Shown here: one piece after another, positions 16,002-24,098 of the stretch
Layout: each line of letters opens with the position of its first letter
Position numbering within the stretch: the first letter of the stretch is position 1
From: Methanocella arvoryzae MRE50
GTDB taxonomy: Archaea; Halobacteriota; Methanocellia; Methanocellales; Methanocellaceae
Assembly: GCF_000063445.1 (NCBI RefSeq)
Contig: NC_009464.1
Location: 1,860,001 to 1,924,000, forward strand
Direction: 5' to 3'
DNA: 64,000 nucleotides
Program-made: the position numbers and the translations under genes
Notes under the pieces: generated by a model
What the model was told of the DNA's origin: nothing
What the model saw: the letters and a program-made list of their open reading frames with translations, nothing else
Databases searched by the model: none

Positions 16002-16832
16002 GTGCTCGAGTTTCTCATCCCCAACAACATCGTCTGCCACGCGGTAGAGGCGATGATCTTCGCGTCGATCTCCTGTAGCATCCTGGGGGTCATCATCGCG
16101 AGGATGAACATCTCCTCCGTGGGCTTCACCATGTCCCACGCCGCCTTCGCGGGAGCGGCGATCGGCCTGTTTCTGGGCATGGACTCGATCCTGACCGCAG
16201 TCATTTTCAGCCTGGGCGTCGCTGCCCTGATCGGGCCGGTCAGTGAGAGGGCGAAGATGTCGGCCGACACCACGCTGGGCGTCCTCTTCGCGATGTCAAT
16301 GGCGGTCGCTGTTTTCTTTATCTCGTACATGCAGTACTCCGGCAAAGGCATCTCGGCCGGAGGGCTCCTGTTCGGCGATCTGATCTCCCTCTACCGGGAA
16401 GAGATCTATCTGCTGGGGCTGGTCTCCCTGCTAACCGTGCTGTTCATCGTGGTCTTCTACAAGGAAATCCTGTCACTGATGTTCCACATGAAGATCGCAG
16501 AGGCTTCCGGCATCCGCACGAAGCTGGTCTACTACGCCCTCCTCTTCATCATCGCCGTCTCCGTCGCGCTGAGCATCAACATCGTAGGCGGCCTGATCAT
16601 CTACGTCTGGCTCGTGGTACCGGCCGCGATCGCCTACCAGTTCTGCTTCAACGTCCGGGGCATGTTCATCGTGGCCCCGCTGGTGGCACTGGCGGTTAGC
16701 ATACCCGGAGTGTTCGCGGGGTTTGAGTACAACCTGCCGATCGGGCCCCTCATTGGGATGGCCTTCACTTTCGTATTTGCGCTGTCTGTAATACTATCTA
16801 CAAAAAGACGGATAACCTGTAATAAGAATTAA
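16002..16832 (+). CDS. ABC-3 family metal transporter permease (ZnuB-like)
   Basis: This integral membrane protein of 276 residues has about eight or nine hydrophobic segments and family-typical stretches such as GFTMSHAAFAGAAIG near residue 45 and ADTTLGVLFAMSMAVAVFF near 88. In ABC-3 proteins the equivalent region carries the substrate path. It starts with GTG immediately after the ATPase gene. The C terminus ends with a basic stretch in the cytoplasm. Together with the neighbours it forms a complete importer. Confidence 0.9.
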   Translation: MLEFLIPNNIVCHAVEAMIFASISCSILGVIIARMNISSVGFTMSHAAFAGAAIGLFLGMDSILTAVIFSLGVAALIGPVSERAKMSADTTLGVLFAMSMAVAVFFISYMQYSGKGISAGGLLFGDLISLYREEIYLLGLVSLLTVLFIVVFYKEILSLMFHMKIAEASGIRTKLVYYALLFIIAVSVALSINIVGGLIIYVWLVVPAAIAYQFCFNVRGMFIVAPLVALAVSIPGVFAGFEYNLPIGPLIGMAFTFVFALSVILSTKRRITCNKN

Positions 16833-16858
16833 ATATTAAGTGTTACTACTTCATATGT

Positions 16859-17893
16859 ATGATACACTGGCGATTATCCTCAATTCTATTGATGGTGCTG
16901 CTATCGATCTCACTGATAGCTCCTGCCTGCTCTGCCCAGCAGGCAGACGAGATGATAGCTCCTGTCTGCTCTGCCCAGCAGGCAGACGAGAAACTAAAAG
17001 TCGTGTGCACGACCTCAGTTCTCCAGGACCCCGTCCAGTTCATCGGCGGGGAGAAAGTCGAGGCCATCTCGGTGGCCGACCCGACGATGTGCCCGCACCT
17101 CCAGGCAGACATCCTGCCCAACCGGCTCCAGCTCAACAGAGAGTTCATCCGGACGGCCGACCTGTTCGTGGCTTACGGCGATAACAACGACGTATCGTAC
17201 AATATGCCCGCGGTCAACGACTTCATGAAGGCCAACGGCTACGGTAACGTTACCTGGGTGGAGTCAGCCGCCCCGGGCGCCGGCTGGAACACTCCGGAGA
17301 AGTCGAAAGCCCTTGCAGCAGAAGTGAAGGGCTGGCTCGTCGCCGAAGACCCGGCTAACCAGGACTACTACGAGCAGCGGTACGTCGAATACGTGAAAAC
17401 GTTCGACGCCGCCGGCCCGACCGCCGAAGAGCGGGAGCAGCTCGGCCAGACCGAGGTCATCGTCATGTTCTGGCAGAAAGACCCGGTCGAGAACTGGCTC
17501 GGCATGAAAGTGGTCAACTTCTTCGCCCCCGAGTTCGTCATGAACGGCACCAAGACTCCGGCGAAATTGGTTGATGACATCAACGCGAACCCCGAGAAGT
17601 ACCGGAATGTAAAATATGTTATCGAGAACATGCAGTCCACCGAGCTCGCCAAGGGCGTGGAGGAGGCGCTGAAAGACAAGGGCATCAACGCGAAACGGGT
17701 GATCTTCACCAACTTCCCGGGCTCGGTGCCTGACACGACGACCATGGCCGATGTGCTCAAGTACAACAAGCTGCTGGTTTTAGAGCAGGAAAGGACCCCT
17801 GCTGCCGCTGAAACGACGCCCGCAGGCGCCGTAGCGATCCTCGCCGGACTTGCTGCCGGCAGTCTTGCAGCCGCCGGCAAACGTCGCCGTTAG
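16859..17893 (+). CDS. TroA/ZnuA-like metal-binding protein with C-terminal anchor
   Basis: A signal peptide (SSILLMVLLSISLIAP) precedes a TroA-like fold that begins KLKVVCTTSVLQDPVQFIGG. A histidine in MCPHLQADI sits where family members place their first metal ligand. The usual His-rich loop is absent, so the bound ion may differ from zinc. The C terminus (TPAGAVAILAGLAAGSLAAAGKRRR without the last residues, i.e. a hydrophobic helix plus basic tail) resembles PGF-CTERM-type archaeosortase signals. Thirteen codons at the signal cleavage region occur twice in tandem (16915-16953 and 16954-16992), giving IAPxCSAQQADE two times. Confidence 0.82.
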   Translation: MIHWRLSSILLMVLLSISLIAPACSAQQADEMIAPVCSAQQADEKLKVVCTTSVLQDPVQFIGGEKVEAISVADPTMCPHLQADILPNRLQLNREFIRTADLFVAYGDNNDVSYNMPAVNDFMKANGYGNVTWVESAAPGAGWNTPEKSKALAAEVKGWLVAEDPANQDYYEQRYVEYVKTFDAAGPTAEEREQLGQTEVIVMFWQKDPVENWLGMKVVNFFAPEFVMNGTKTPAKLVDDINANPEKYRNVKYVIENMQSTELAKGVEEALKDKGINAKRVIFTNFPGSVPDTTTMADVLKYNKLLVLEQERTPAAAETTPAGAVAILAGLAAGSLAAAGKRRR

Positions 17894-17970
17894 CAGTTGC
17901 GCTGCCATCCTCTTCTTTTTTAGCTCCCAATCTATAATAGCAGGTACGCCTATATCTCTCTGATAAAAGG

Positions 17971-19311
17971 ATGTTTCAGATGCCCGACTCTACCTTCGAA
18001 GAGCTGTTTGAAAACAAACGATGGGGAGAGCTGCGGGACTACCTGAACAGCCTCGACAGAGTAGAGCTGAGCGACCTGTTCCGGGACATAGACCCCCGCC
18101 AGATGGTGCCTGCCTTCAGGCTTCTCCCCAAAGATAAGGCACTGCAGCTCTTCGAGCTGATGGACGTGGAGGACCAGGCCCGGCTCATCGACATGATGGG
18201 CGACCCCGAGACGATCAAGCTGGTGGAGAGCCTGGACCCTGATGATCGGGCCCGCCTGTTCGAGGAACTGCCCGCCATCGTCACCAAGAAGCTCCTGCGG
18301 GCGCTCAGCCCTGAGGCGAGGGAGTCGGTCAACCTGATCCTGGGCTACCCCGAGGGCACCGCCGGCAGGATCATGTCCTCGAGATACCTGTCAGCAAAAG
18401 CGAGCAGGACCGCCGGATATGTGCTATCCACCCTCCACGCCACGCCCCTCCGGCCCGACGAGATGCAGGTGATCTTCGTCACCGACGACCAGCGCGTCTA
18501 CAAGGGCTACGTGACTCTGGGCAGCCTGATCAAAGCAAAGCCCGACATGCTCATGGGAGACCTCGCGAGAGACCCGGAAGCCTTCGTGTACACCTCGGAA
18601 ACCAGGGCCGAGGCGGCCAGGATCGTAGTTGACTACGACCTTCCTGCGATCGCGGTGGTGGACAGCGAAAAGAGGCTGGTGGGGACGGTGACCTTCGACG
18701 ACGTCCTCGACGTCATAGAGGAAGAGACCACCGAGGACTTCCAGAAGCTGGGTTCCGTCGGCGTCATCAAGACGAGCCTGAAAGACGCGAGCACCTGGCT
18801 CCTCTACCAGAAGCGGGTGCCCTGGCTGCTCATCCTCGTCATCATGAACGTCTTCACCGGCGCGGCCATCGCCATGTACGAGGGGAGTATCTCCGCAGCA
18901 GTAGTCCTCGTCTTCTTCATGCCCCTGATCGTCGCCAGCGCCGGCAACGCCGGAGCACAGTCCGCCACACTGGTCGTACGTGCCCTCGCTACGGGAGACG
19001 TGATAGTGAAGGACTGGCTGGCACTGCTGGTCAAAGAGACCATGGTGGCGCTACTGATCGGCATGACCCTCGCCATCGTCGTCTCCCTCCTCGGCCTGTA
19101 CCGCGGCGGCCCCGACCTCGCCGTCGTCATCGGCCTCAGCATGATAGCCGTCGTCGTCATCGGCTCCCTCATCGGCATGTCCCTGCCCTTCCTCCTGACC
19201 CGCTTCCACCTCGACCCCGCATCGTCAAGCGTGCCACTCGTCACCTCCATCGCGGACGTCATCGGGGTGTTTGTGTACCTGAGTTTCGCTACGTGGTATT
19301 TGAAGCTGTGA
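17971..19311 (+). CDS. mgtE: magnesium transporter MgtE
   Basis: MgtE is a Mg2+-selective channel gated by cytoplasmic Mg2+. The sequence shows the N domain of helical repeats (1-125; LLPKDKALQLFELM, MMGDPETIKL), the paired CBS region (about 130-255), a linking helix and five membrane segments from about 280. TGAAIAMYE, FMPLIVASAGNAGAQSATL and SIADVIGVFVYLSFA match conserved pore helices. The length of 446 residues is typical. It follows the metal ABC operon by 77 bp and may be transcribed separately. The repeat element beyond it separates it from a convergent gene. Confidence 0.93.
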   Translation: MFQMPDSTFEELFENKRWGELRDYLNSLDRVELSDLFRDIDPRQMVPAFRLLPKDKALQLFELMDVEDQARLIDMMGDPETIKLVESLDPDDRARLFEELPAIVTKKLLRALSPEARESVNLILGYPEGTAGRIMSSRYLSAKASRTAGYVLSTLHATPLRPDEMQVIFVTDDQRVYKGYVTLGSLIKAKPDMLMGDLARDPEAFVYTSETRAEAARIVVDYDLPAIAVVDSEKRLVGTVTFDDVLDVIEEETTEDFQKLGSVGVIKTSLKDASTWLLYQKRVPWLLILVIMNVFTGAAIAMYEGSISAAVVLVFFMPLIVASAGNAGAQSATLVVRALATGDVIVKDWLALLVKETMVALLIGMTLAIVVSLLGLYRGGPDLAVVIGLSMIAVVVIGSLIGMSLPFLLTRFHLDPASSSVPLVTSIADVIGVFVYLSFATWYLKL

Positions 19312-19376
19312 GGGCTGTAAGAGATCGGGAAGACGAACGCTGTGCCGTGCGTTCTCTGGTTGCTTGGGTATGGTGT

Positions 19377-19662
19377 GACAGCAAGACGAACGCTGCGCTG
19401 TGCAAAACCTCACAGATGCCACAGATTGAAACAGAATCCACAGATTTCGACCGATTGCACAGATGACGCTCGATTCCACAGATTAACTAAAATTTTCTGA
19501 TCGAGTGCTTTTATGATTGCTATCAGTGTTCGAATAGTATTAGAGTATTCCTTCTGTGATATCGAGTAGTAATCTGTGGATTCAGCAGAGGGAATCTGTG
19601 GAATCAATCGCAATCCGTGGAATCTGTGAGGATTAGCACAGCGCAGCGTTCGTTTTGCTGTC
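19377..19662. repeat. CACAGATT-family inverted repeat element
   Basis: The ends are near-perfect inverted repeats of 27 bases, one mismatch apart: GACAGCAAGACGAACGCTGC on the left and its complement on the right. Inside the left arm CCACAGATT-type words recur; the right arm carries AATCTGTGG words. The central 90 bases are AT-rich and not repeated. Partial copies of the tip occur near 19328-19345 and 19683-19704, and halves lie near 1262 and 56340. The element fills the gap between convergent mgtE and the CooC-like gene; no gene is supported from 19312 to 19772. Confidence 0.85.
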
Positions 19663-19772
19663 TCGGGGGAGCCTATGTGATCAGGTGAGGCGCAGTGCAG
19701 CGTTCGTGTACGTTCACCCACACAGAAACAACCTCCTATTCACAGTACAGTTACCACGAGACCTCCTGAAAA

Positions 19773-20555
19773 TTACTTGCTCTGGTAGTGATCTCTTTCG
19801 AGCATATCCGCCAGATCATCGATCTCTTTTACGGCCATGGTAAGCTCGCTGCCCGTGACCGAGGCCTTCAGCAGGCTCTTGTCCGCAGGCAATACGGCTG
19901 CCACGTCCTCGCTGCCCAGGGCCTGGATGATCGTTTCTCTGGTCTCGGCGTCAGCCTTGTTCACTACAAATAGAGTCCGGCTGACGTGGCCCGAGGCCAT
20001 GTCCCGGATCTGCTTTGCCAGCACCACCGACTCGTAAGCGGGCTCCACCACGGCGATGACGTAGTCGAAGCCTTTCTCGACCGACCGCCCGAAATGCTCT
20101 ACGCCGGCGGCCGTATCCATAATGACGACATCTCTGATGTCGTCGACGTCCTTCTCGTCCATGATCAGGTTGTCGAAGAACTGCCTGGAAAGAGTGCCGA
20201 TCGGACAGGCGCAGCCTTCCCCGAACTTCTGGATCTTGCCCACGGAGAGGAGCCTGATACCGTCTTTCTCCCCCGCCATGTCAGCCGGGATGTCCTCGAA
20301 CTTCCACTTCGAGTCGAAGATGCTCTTTCCCGATAGCCGGGCGCCCTGGGCTCGTTTGCCGTACTCCGCTTTACCGCCGAGCTGTGCCAGGAGGCTGTCG
20401 TGCCCTTTCATGCCGAGGTATAAGGGAAGCCCGAGGTTGGACTCGTCCATATCCACTACCAGCACTCTCCGGCCCCGCCGGGCCATGCTCTTCGCCAGCA
20501 GCGCCGTGATCGTGCTCTTGCCGCTGCCGCCCTTTCCGCATATGGCGATCTTCAT
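19773..20555 (-). CDS. cooC: CooC-like nickel-insertion ATPase
   Basis: This MinD-type P-loop ATPase has the deviant Walker A KGGSGKST at 8-15 with the signature lysine, and DMDESNLGLPLYLG after it. CACPIGTLSR carries the CxC pair that binds metal at the dimer interface in CooC. VVIMDTAAGVEHFGR is the Walker B region. CooC proteins help load nickel into CO dehydrogenase or acetyl-CoA synthase. No CODH subunit is encoded in the window, so this member acts from a distance or serves another nickel enzyme. The length of 260 residues is typical. Confidence 0.88.
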   Translation of the reverse strand: MKIAICGKGGSGKSTITALLAKSMARRGRRVLVVDMDESNLGLPLYLGMKGHDSLLAQLGGKAEYGKRAQGARLSGKSIFDSKWKFEDIPADMAGEKDGIRLLSVGKIQKFGEGCACPIGTLSRQFFDNLIMDEKDVDDIRDVVIMDTAAGVEHFGRSVEKGFDYVIAVVEPAYESVVLAKQIRDMASGHVSRTLFVVNKADAETRETIIQALGSEDVAAVLPADKSLLKASVTGSELTMAVKEIDDLADMLERDHYQSK

Positions 20556-20615
20556 ATCGAGATTCTACGATGATGCGGGTAAAAAATTTTTCGCACCTGC
20601 AATCATGCCTCTCGT

Positions 20616-20990
20616 TCACCGCACTATAATAACTTCAGTATCCGGTTCTCCCCCGTGGAGGTTACAGTTCACTACCGCCCGGAGATTCACGTCCCTGTCG
20701 AAGCTGCCCGTATATGTGACCGACCACTCTTCAGCCCTTTCAAAGTTACTATTGTCATAAGTCCACTCTTTCAGCAGCCTGTCACCGTCGTAAAGCTTCA
20801 CGCTGTCCACGTAATGCCCCGGCGCCGAGTCCTCGTGATGCACATTCAGCTTTACCTGAACGGTCTCCCCGGGCCTCGCCGTATCCGGAGCGTCCACGTC
20901 TACTTCAGCCCTGTCAGCGCTGGCTATGCCCGAGGCTGCCAGCAAGAGTACAAGTGCCAGGCATGGCAGTAAAATCCATTTCCATCCCAT
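20616..20990 (-). CDS. secreted desulfoferrodoxin (superoxide reductase)-like protein
   Basis: A signal peptide (WKWILLPCLALVLLLAASGIASA) precedes about 100 residues that resemble the neelaredoxin/desulfoferrodoxin iron domain: VKLNVHHEDSAPGHYVDSVKLY, then RAVVNCNLHGG. The late C-x2-H followed by G and the early His pair match positions that hold the Fe(His)4Cys site of superoxide reductase. The N-terminal histidines of the classic E-K-H segment are not obvious, so activity is unsure. The start MGWKW is chosen since GTGATC lies just upstream. It may defend the cell surface against oxygen species, but structural use of the fold is possible. Confidence 0.65.
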   Translation of the reverse strand: MGWKWILLPCLALVLLLAASGIASADRAEVDVDAPDTARPGETVQVKLNVHHEDSAPGHYVDSVKLYDGDRLLKEWTYDNSNFERAEEWSVTYTGSFDRDVNLRAVVNCNLHGGEPDTEVIIVR

Positions 20991-21146
20991 TCTGATCACT
21001 GGTTGAAGATTGTGCCGGGACGGGAAAAGAGTGCCCGACAGATCGGGCGGAACAAGTTGCATGTAAACCCGTGAACGTGGCCGATCGCTGCGCTGGCGTC
21101 ACATATTCCCGGCACCTCCTTGCTCATGTGGCCCATGGTTACATTA

Positions 21147-21430
21147 GAAGTTGACCCCGCATAGGTCGAAAACGCCGCCAAGCTCGCCAAGGTCTTTGTG
21201 ATCAGGATCAGAATATCGCCAAAAAACTTGGCGTTCCATGAAAAATTGGCTCTTGGCGCTCTTGGCTCCTTGGCGAGCCTGGCGGTATTTTCGACTCACA
21301 CAGGGCCAACTATTAATTTTTCATAGCCTCTACCTGAATACCACATTTTTCATAAGGCGAGTGCTTGGCCTCTTGGCGTGCCTGGCGGTATTTTCGACTC
21401 ACGCAGGGCCAACTTTCATTTTTTCATACC
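21147..21430. repeat. CGCCAAG-family inverted repeat element, copy 1
   Basis: The left arm contains GGTCGAAAACGCCGCCAAGC and CTCGCCAAGG. The right arm repeats the complement (CTTGGCGAGCCTGGCGGTAT, TTTCGACTCAC, AGGGCCAACT). A second right-type arm follows at about 21364-21423. The words CGCCAAG or CTTGGCG recur every 9-12 bases. The unit GCGTTCCATGAAAAATT in the middle is shared with the copies near 28300 and 54600. No gene is supported from 20991 to 21841. Confidence 0.85.
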
Positions 21431-21467
21431 CCTACTTGATAATACCCTTTTCGTCCATGAATCTTTC

Positions 21468-21700
21468 CTGAACCATTTTTGACAGTTCCTTTGCCCGGAT
21501 ATTCGCCTGTTGAACGCCTGCGAATGCAGGCGTTCTCAAGGCGATTTCCAACAATCGATTTTCCCCTCCCAATCCTCCGGCTCCTAACCTTCCTCCTCTC
21601 AGACCTCCTGACCTCCCTGACCTCCCCCTGAGAAAAGTCTCCAAGATCTCCGGGCACTCCCCGACCTCTCATTTTGCCGGGTACGGATACGCAAGCCGGG
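21468..21700 (-). repeat. GGAGGTC-family repeat, single-arm copy
   Basis: Read on the minus strand this matches 27713-27945 over most of its length: CCCGGCAAAATG, AGGTC words about every 10 bases, then a hairpin GAACGCCTGC/GCAGGCGTTC, and GGAACTGTC. The top strand is a pyrimidine tract with CCTCCTGACCTCCCTGACCT. It appears to lack the long opposite arm present in the other copy. Confidence 0.8.
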
Positions 21701-21841
21701 CGACAACGACATAATCAGTATGTCGTTCGACGATGGCGACCGCTTGTTCAACTGTTTTAGGGCGCGGGAATATTGAGAATCTGTGATCTTTATGCTACGG
21801 ACTGCTTCCAGTCGGCTACACAAGAACGATTATGATGGCGT

Positions 21842-22244
21842 TCAGGGGGCTGTCTGGCTCAGGGTAGTATTACTCGCGCTCACCGCGAGGCTTCTCGCAT
21901 TCTGCAGAAATCGCAGCGTTTTCTCGTCCTTTACCTCCTCGATGGACGTGACAGCCCCATCTTTGAGGTCGATGCTGACATTGTATGTTTTACCATGAGC
22001 GTCATAGTACAGGTAGGCGTAGGTTCCCTCCCCAATTATGCCGCTGACTTTACTGCCGTTACCTATCAGTTCTCTGAACCGTGAATCATTTCTTGCGATT
22101 TCATCGGCCAGGCCACCCCAGTGTACTCTTGAAGTTGCTGGATTCGTCCTTTTCACCTGTATCGTTAGCGCAATAACTCAATATGGCGATACCAGCCGCT
22201 ATGGTAATTATCGCTGCAATGACGTGGATATATCCTGTTTTCAT
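21842..22244 (-). pseudogene. frameshifted membrane-anchored PepSY-like protein
   Basis: From the ATG at 22244 one frame encodes a signal or anchor (MKTGYIHVIAAIITIAAG, then AILSYCAND) but stops after about 47 codons. The neighbouring frame continues from near GGTGAAAAGG with SRVHWGGLADEIARND and EGTYAYLYYDAHGKTYNVS, like a PepSY-type domain. Joining the two by one frame change would give a single plausible exported lipoprotein-like product. The break could be a real mutation, programmed slippage at the GAAAAGG run, or a sequence error. An independent GTG start for the second part is possible but would lack export signals. Confidence 0.6.
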
Positions 22245-22399
22245 ATTTACGCCTGAATACTATCCGGTAATATTTTGATTTGTGTGCCGTAGAATACTTA
22301 AGCGTTATGGCCTTACCGATCGACGATACTTCGCTCGCCGGCTCTCGTGAGCCTGTAAGGGCAGAGAGTAGTTCTCCAGATAAAAAAAGAGGCGCATAG

Positions 22400-23542
22400 T
22401 TATTGGCGCCCCTGCTGCTTGACGATTCTCGCTATATCGGTGCCGACGTCTGACGTTCCCGCAGAGCCGCCGAGGTCGTATGTCCTGATCTTCTTCTCTT
22501 TCAGGTTCTGCTCGATGGCGTCGACGATGCCTGCTGCCGCCTGCTTTTCTCCCAGGTGCTCCAGCAGCATGGCGCCGGCCCAGATCGTCGCTATGGGGTT
22601 GACCTTGTTCAGACCCTTATATTTAGGAGCGGAGCCGCCCATGGGCTCGAACATGCTGGTGCCCTCCGGATTAATATTGCCCCCGGGGGCGAGGCCGAGG
22701 CCGCCCTGGATCATGGCGCCGAGGTCGGTGATGATGTCGCCGAACATGTTAGGGGACACGACTACGTCGAAGAACTCGGGGTTCTTGACGAACCACATAG
22801 TTACGGCGTCTACGTAGTTGAAGTCCGTCTTAACATCGGGATATTTCGCCGCTGTATCGGTGAAGACTTCTCTCCAGAACCCGTAGATGTCCGTCAGGAC
22901 GTTCGCCTTGTCCACGCTGGACAGGTGCTTCTTCGGCCTCGAGTTTGCGAGATCGAAGGAGTACTCGATGATCCGCTTCGCGCCCTCCTTAGAGACGACG
23001 CCGAGCTGGTAGGCGATCTCGTCGCTGTCGGTCTCCACGTCGAGGCCGAACTTGACGGAGTACATCTGCCTGATGACCTCGAGTTCCTGCTTGCTGGTGC
23101 CCTTCTTGCTCCGGCCGCCGATGCCCACGTAGAAGTCCTCGGTGTTCTCTCTCACCACGTAGAAATCGATGTCTGCCGCGGTCTTGCCCTTCAGCGGGGT
23201 CTCCACGCCTTCCATGAGCTTGACCGGCCTGAGATTCACGTACTGGTCGTAGTAGAACCTCATGGTGAGGAGGATGCCTTTCTCCAGCACGCCAGGCTTG
23301 ACTTTCCTGTCGTCGCCGATCGAGCCGAGGAAGATCGCCCTGTACTTCGAGAGCTCCTTGAGCGAGGATTCGCTGATCGTCTCCCCGGTCTTCACATAGT
23401 GATCAGCGCTGAACGGCATGTCGATCCACTCGACGTCGAAGTTGTAGACTTCCTGGGCTGCTGCGATTACTTTACGGCCCTCTGCTATCACTTCGGGGCC
23501 GATGCCGTCGCCGGCGATGACCGGTACTTTATAGGAAACCAT
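22400..23542 (-). CDS. leuB: 3-isopropylmalate dehydrogenase-family enzyme
   Basis: This beta-decarboxylating dehydrogenase shows [11 protein letters not shown] at the start, [13 protein letters not shown] and the metal site [16 protein letters not shown]...NPIATI fits the coenzyme region. It oxidises 3-isopropylmalate in leucine synthesis. The leuC-leuD neighbours support that, but methanogens also use sister enzymes for homoisocitrate in coenzyme B synthesis, which sequence alone does not fully exclude. Its ATG overlaps the leuD stop by one base, so translation is likely coupled. The length of 380 residues is usual. Confidence 0.85.
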   Translation of the reverse strand: MVSYKVPVIAGDGIGPEVIAEGRKVIAAAQEVYNFDVEWIDMPFSADHYVKTGETISESSLKELSKYRAIFLGSIGDDRKVKPGVLEKGILLTMRFYYDQYVNLRPVKLMEGVETPLKGKTAADIDFYVVRENTEDFYVGIGGRSKKGTSKQELEVIRQMYSVKFGLDVETDSDEIAYQLGVVSKEGAKRIIEYSFDLANSRPKKHLSSVDKANVLTDIYGFWREVFTDTAAKYPDVKTDFNYVDAVTMWFVKNPEFFDVVVSPNMFGDIITDLGAMIQGGLGLAPGGNINPEGTSMFEPMGGSAPKYKGLNKVNPIATIWAGAMLLEHLGEKQAAAGIVDAIEQNLKEKKIRTYDLGGSAGTSDVGTDIARIVKQQGRQ

Positions 23543-24093
23543 TATTGAGCCCCCTTCTTGCCGGCCGGCTTCTTCTTGCCCGCCGCAGCCGCCGCTTTCT
23601 TCGCCGGCTTCTTCCTGGAGTCGACCATCTTGCGGGCGTACTCGATCAGCCCGCCGCTCTGGACGATCTCCGCCAGGAACTCGGGCACCGGGGTGACCCT
23701 GTACTTCTCCTTCTTTGTCTTATTCAGGATGACGCCCTTCTTCTCGTCGATCTCAAGAACGTCGCCCTCCGATATTTTATCGGTGTCGGGGCACTCCAGC
23801 AGGGTGACGCCGATGTTGATGGAGTTCCTGAAGAATATTCTCGCAAAAGACTTCGCGATGACGCACCTGACTCCGGCGCCTTTCAGCGCCAGCGGGGCGT
23901 GCTCTCTCGAAGAGCCGCAGCCGAAGTTCTCTCCCGCGACGATGACGTCGCCCGGCTTCACTTTTTCCCGGAACTCCGGCCTGACGCCCTCGAAGGCGTG
24001 CTTCGCCAGCTCTCTGGGATCGTTGATGATGAGGAAACGGCCGGGGATCACTGCGTCGGTGTCCACGTCGTCTCCGAACTTCCAGACCTTCAT
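23542..24093 (-). CDS. leuD: isopropylmalate isomerase small subunit with Lys/Ala-rich tail
   Basis: The small (swivel) subunit starts [18 protein letters not shown] and contains [14 protein letters not shown], the core of the family. The specificity loop reads GRFLIIND; homoaconitase subunits that act on longer chains carry an arginine there (YLRT), so isopropylmalate isomerase is favoured. The last 24 residues are a low-complexity Lys/Ala/Pro extension ([17 protein letters not shown]) not usual in the family. A GTG nine bases upstream overlaps the leuC stop; ATG is chosen because family members start there. Confidence 0.85.
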   Translation of the reverse strand: MKVWKFGDDVDTDAVIPGRFLIINDPRELAKHAFEGVRPEFREKVKPGDVIVAGENFGCGSSREHAPLALKGAGVRCVIAKSFARIFFRNSINIGVTLLECPDTDKISEGDVLEIDEKKGVILNKTKKEKYRVTPVPEFLAEIVQSGGLIEYARKMVDSRKKPAKKAAAAAGKKKPAGKKGAQ

Positions 24094-24098
24094 GTTTC

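Noticed and set aside
22556-23548. Long open frame of 330 codons on the plus strand opposite leuB
   Set aside because: It mirrors the codon pattern of leuB, has no recognisable domain and no ribosome binding site. The isopropylmalate dehydrogenase on the other strand is unambiguous.
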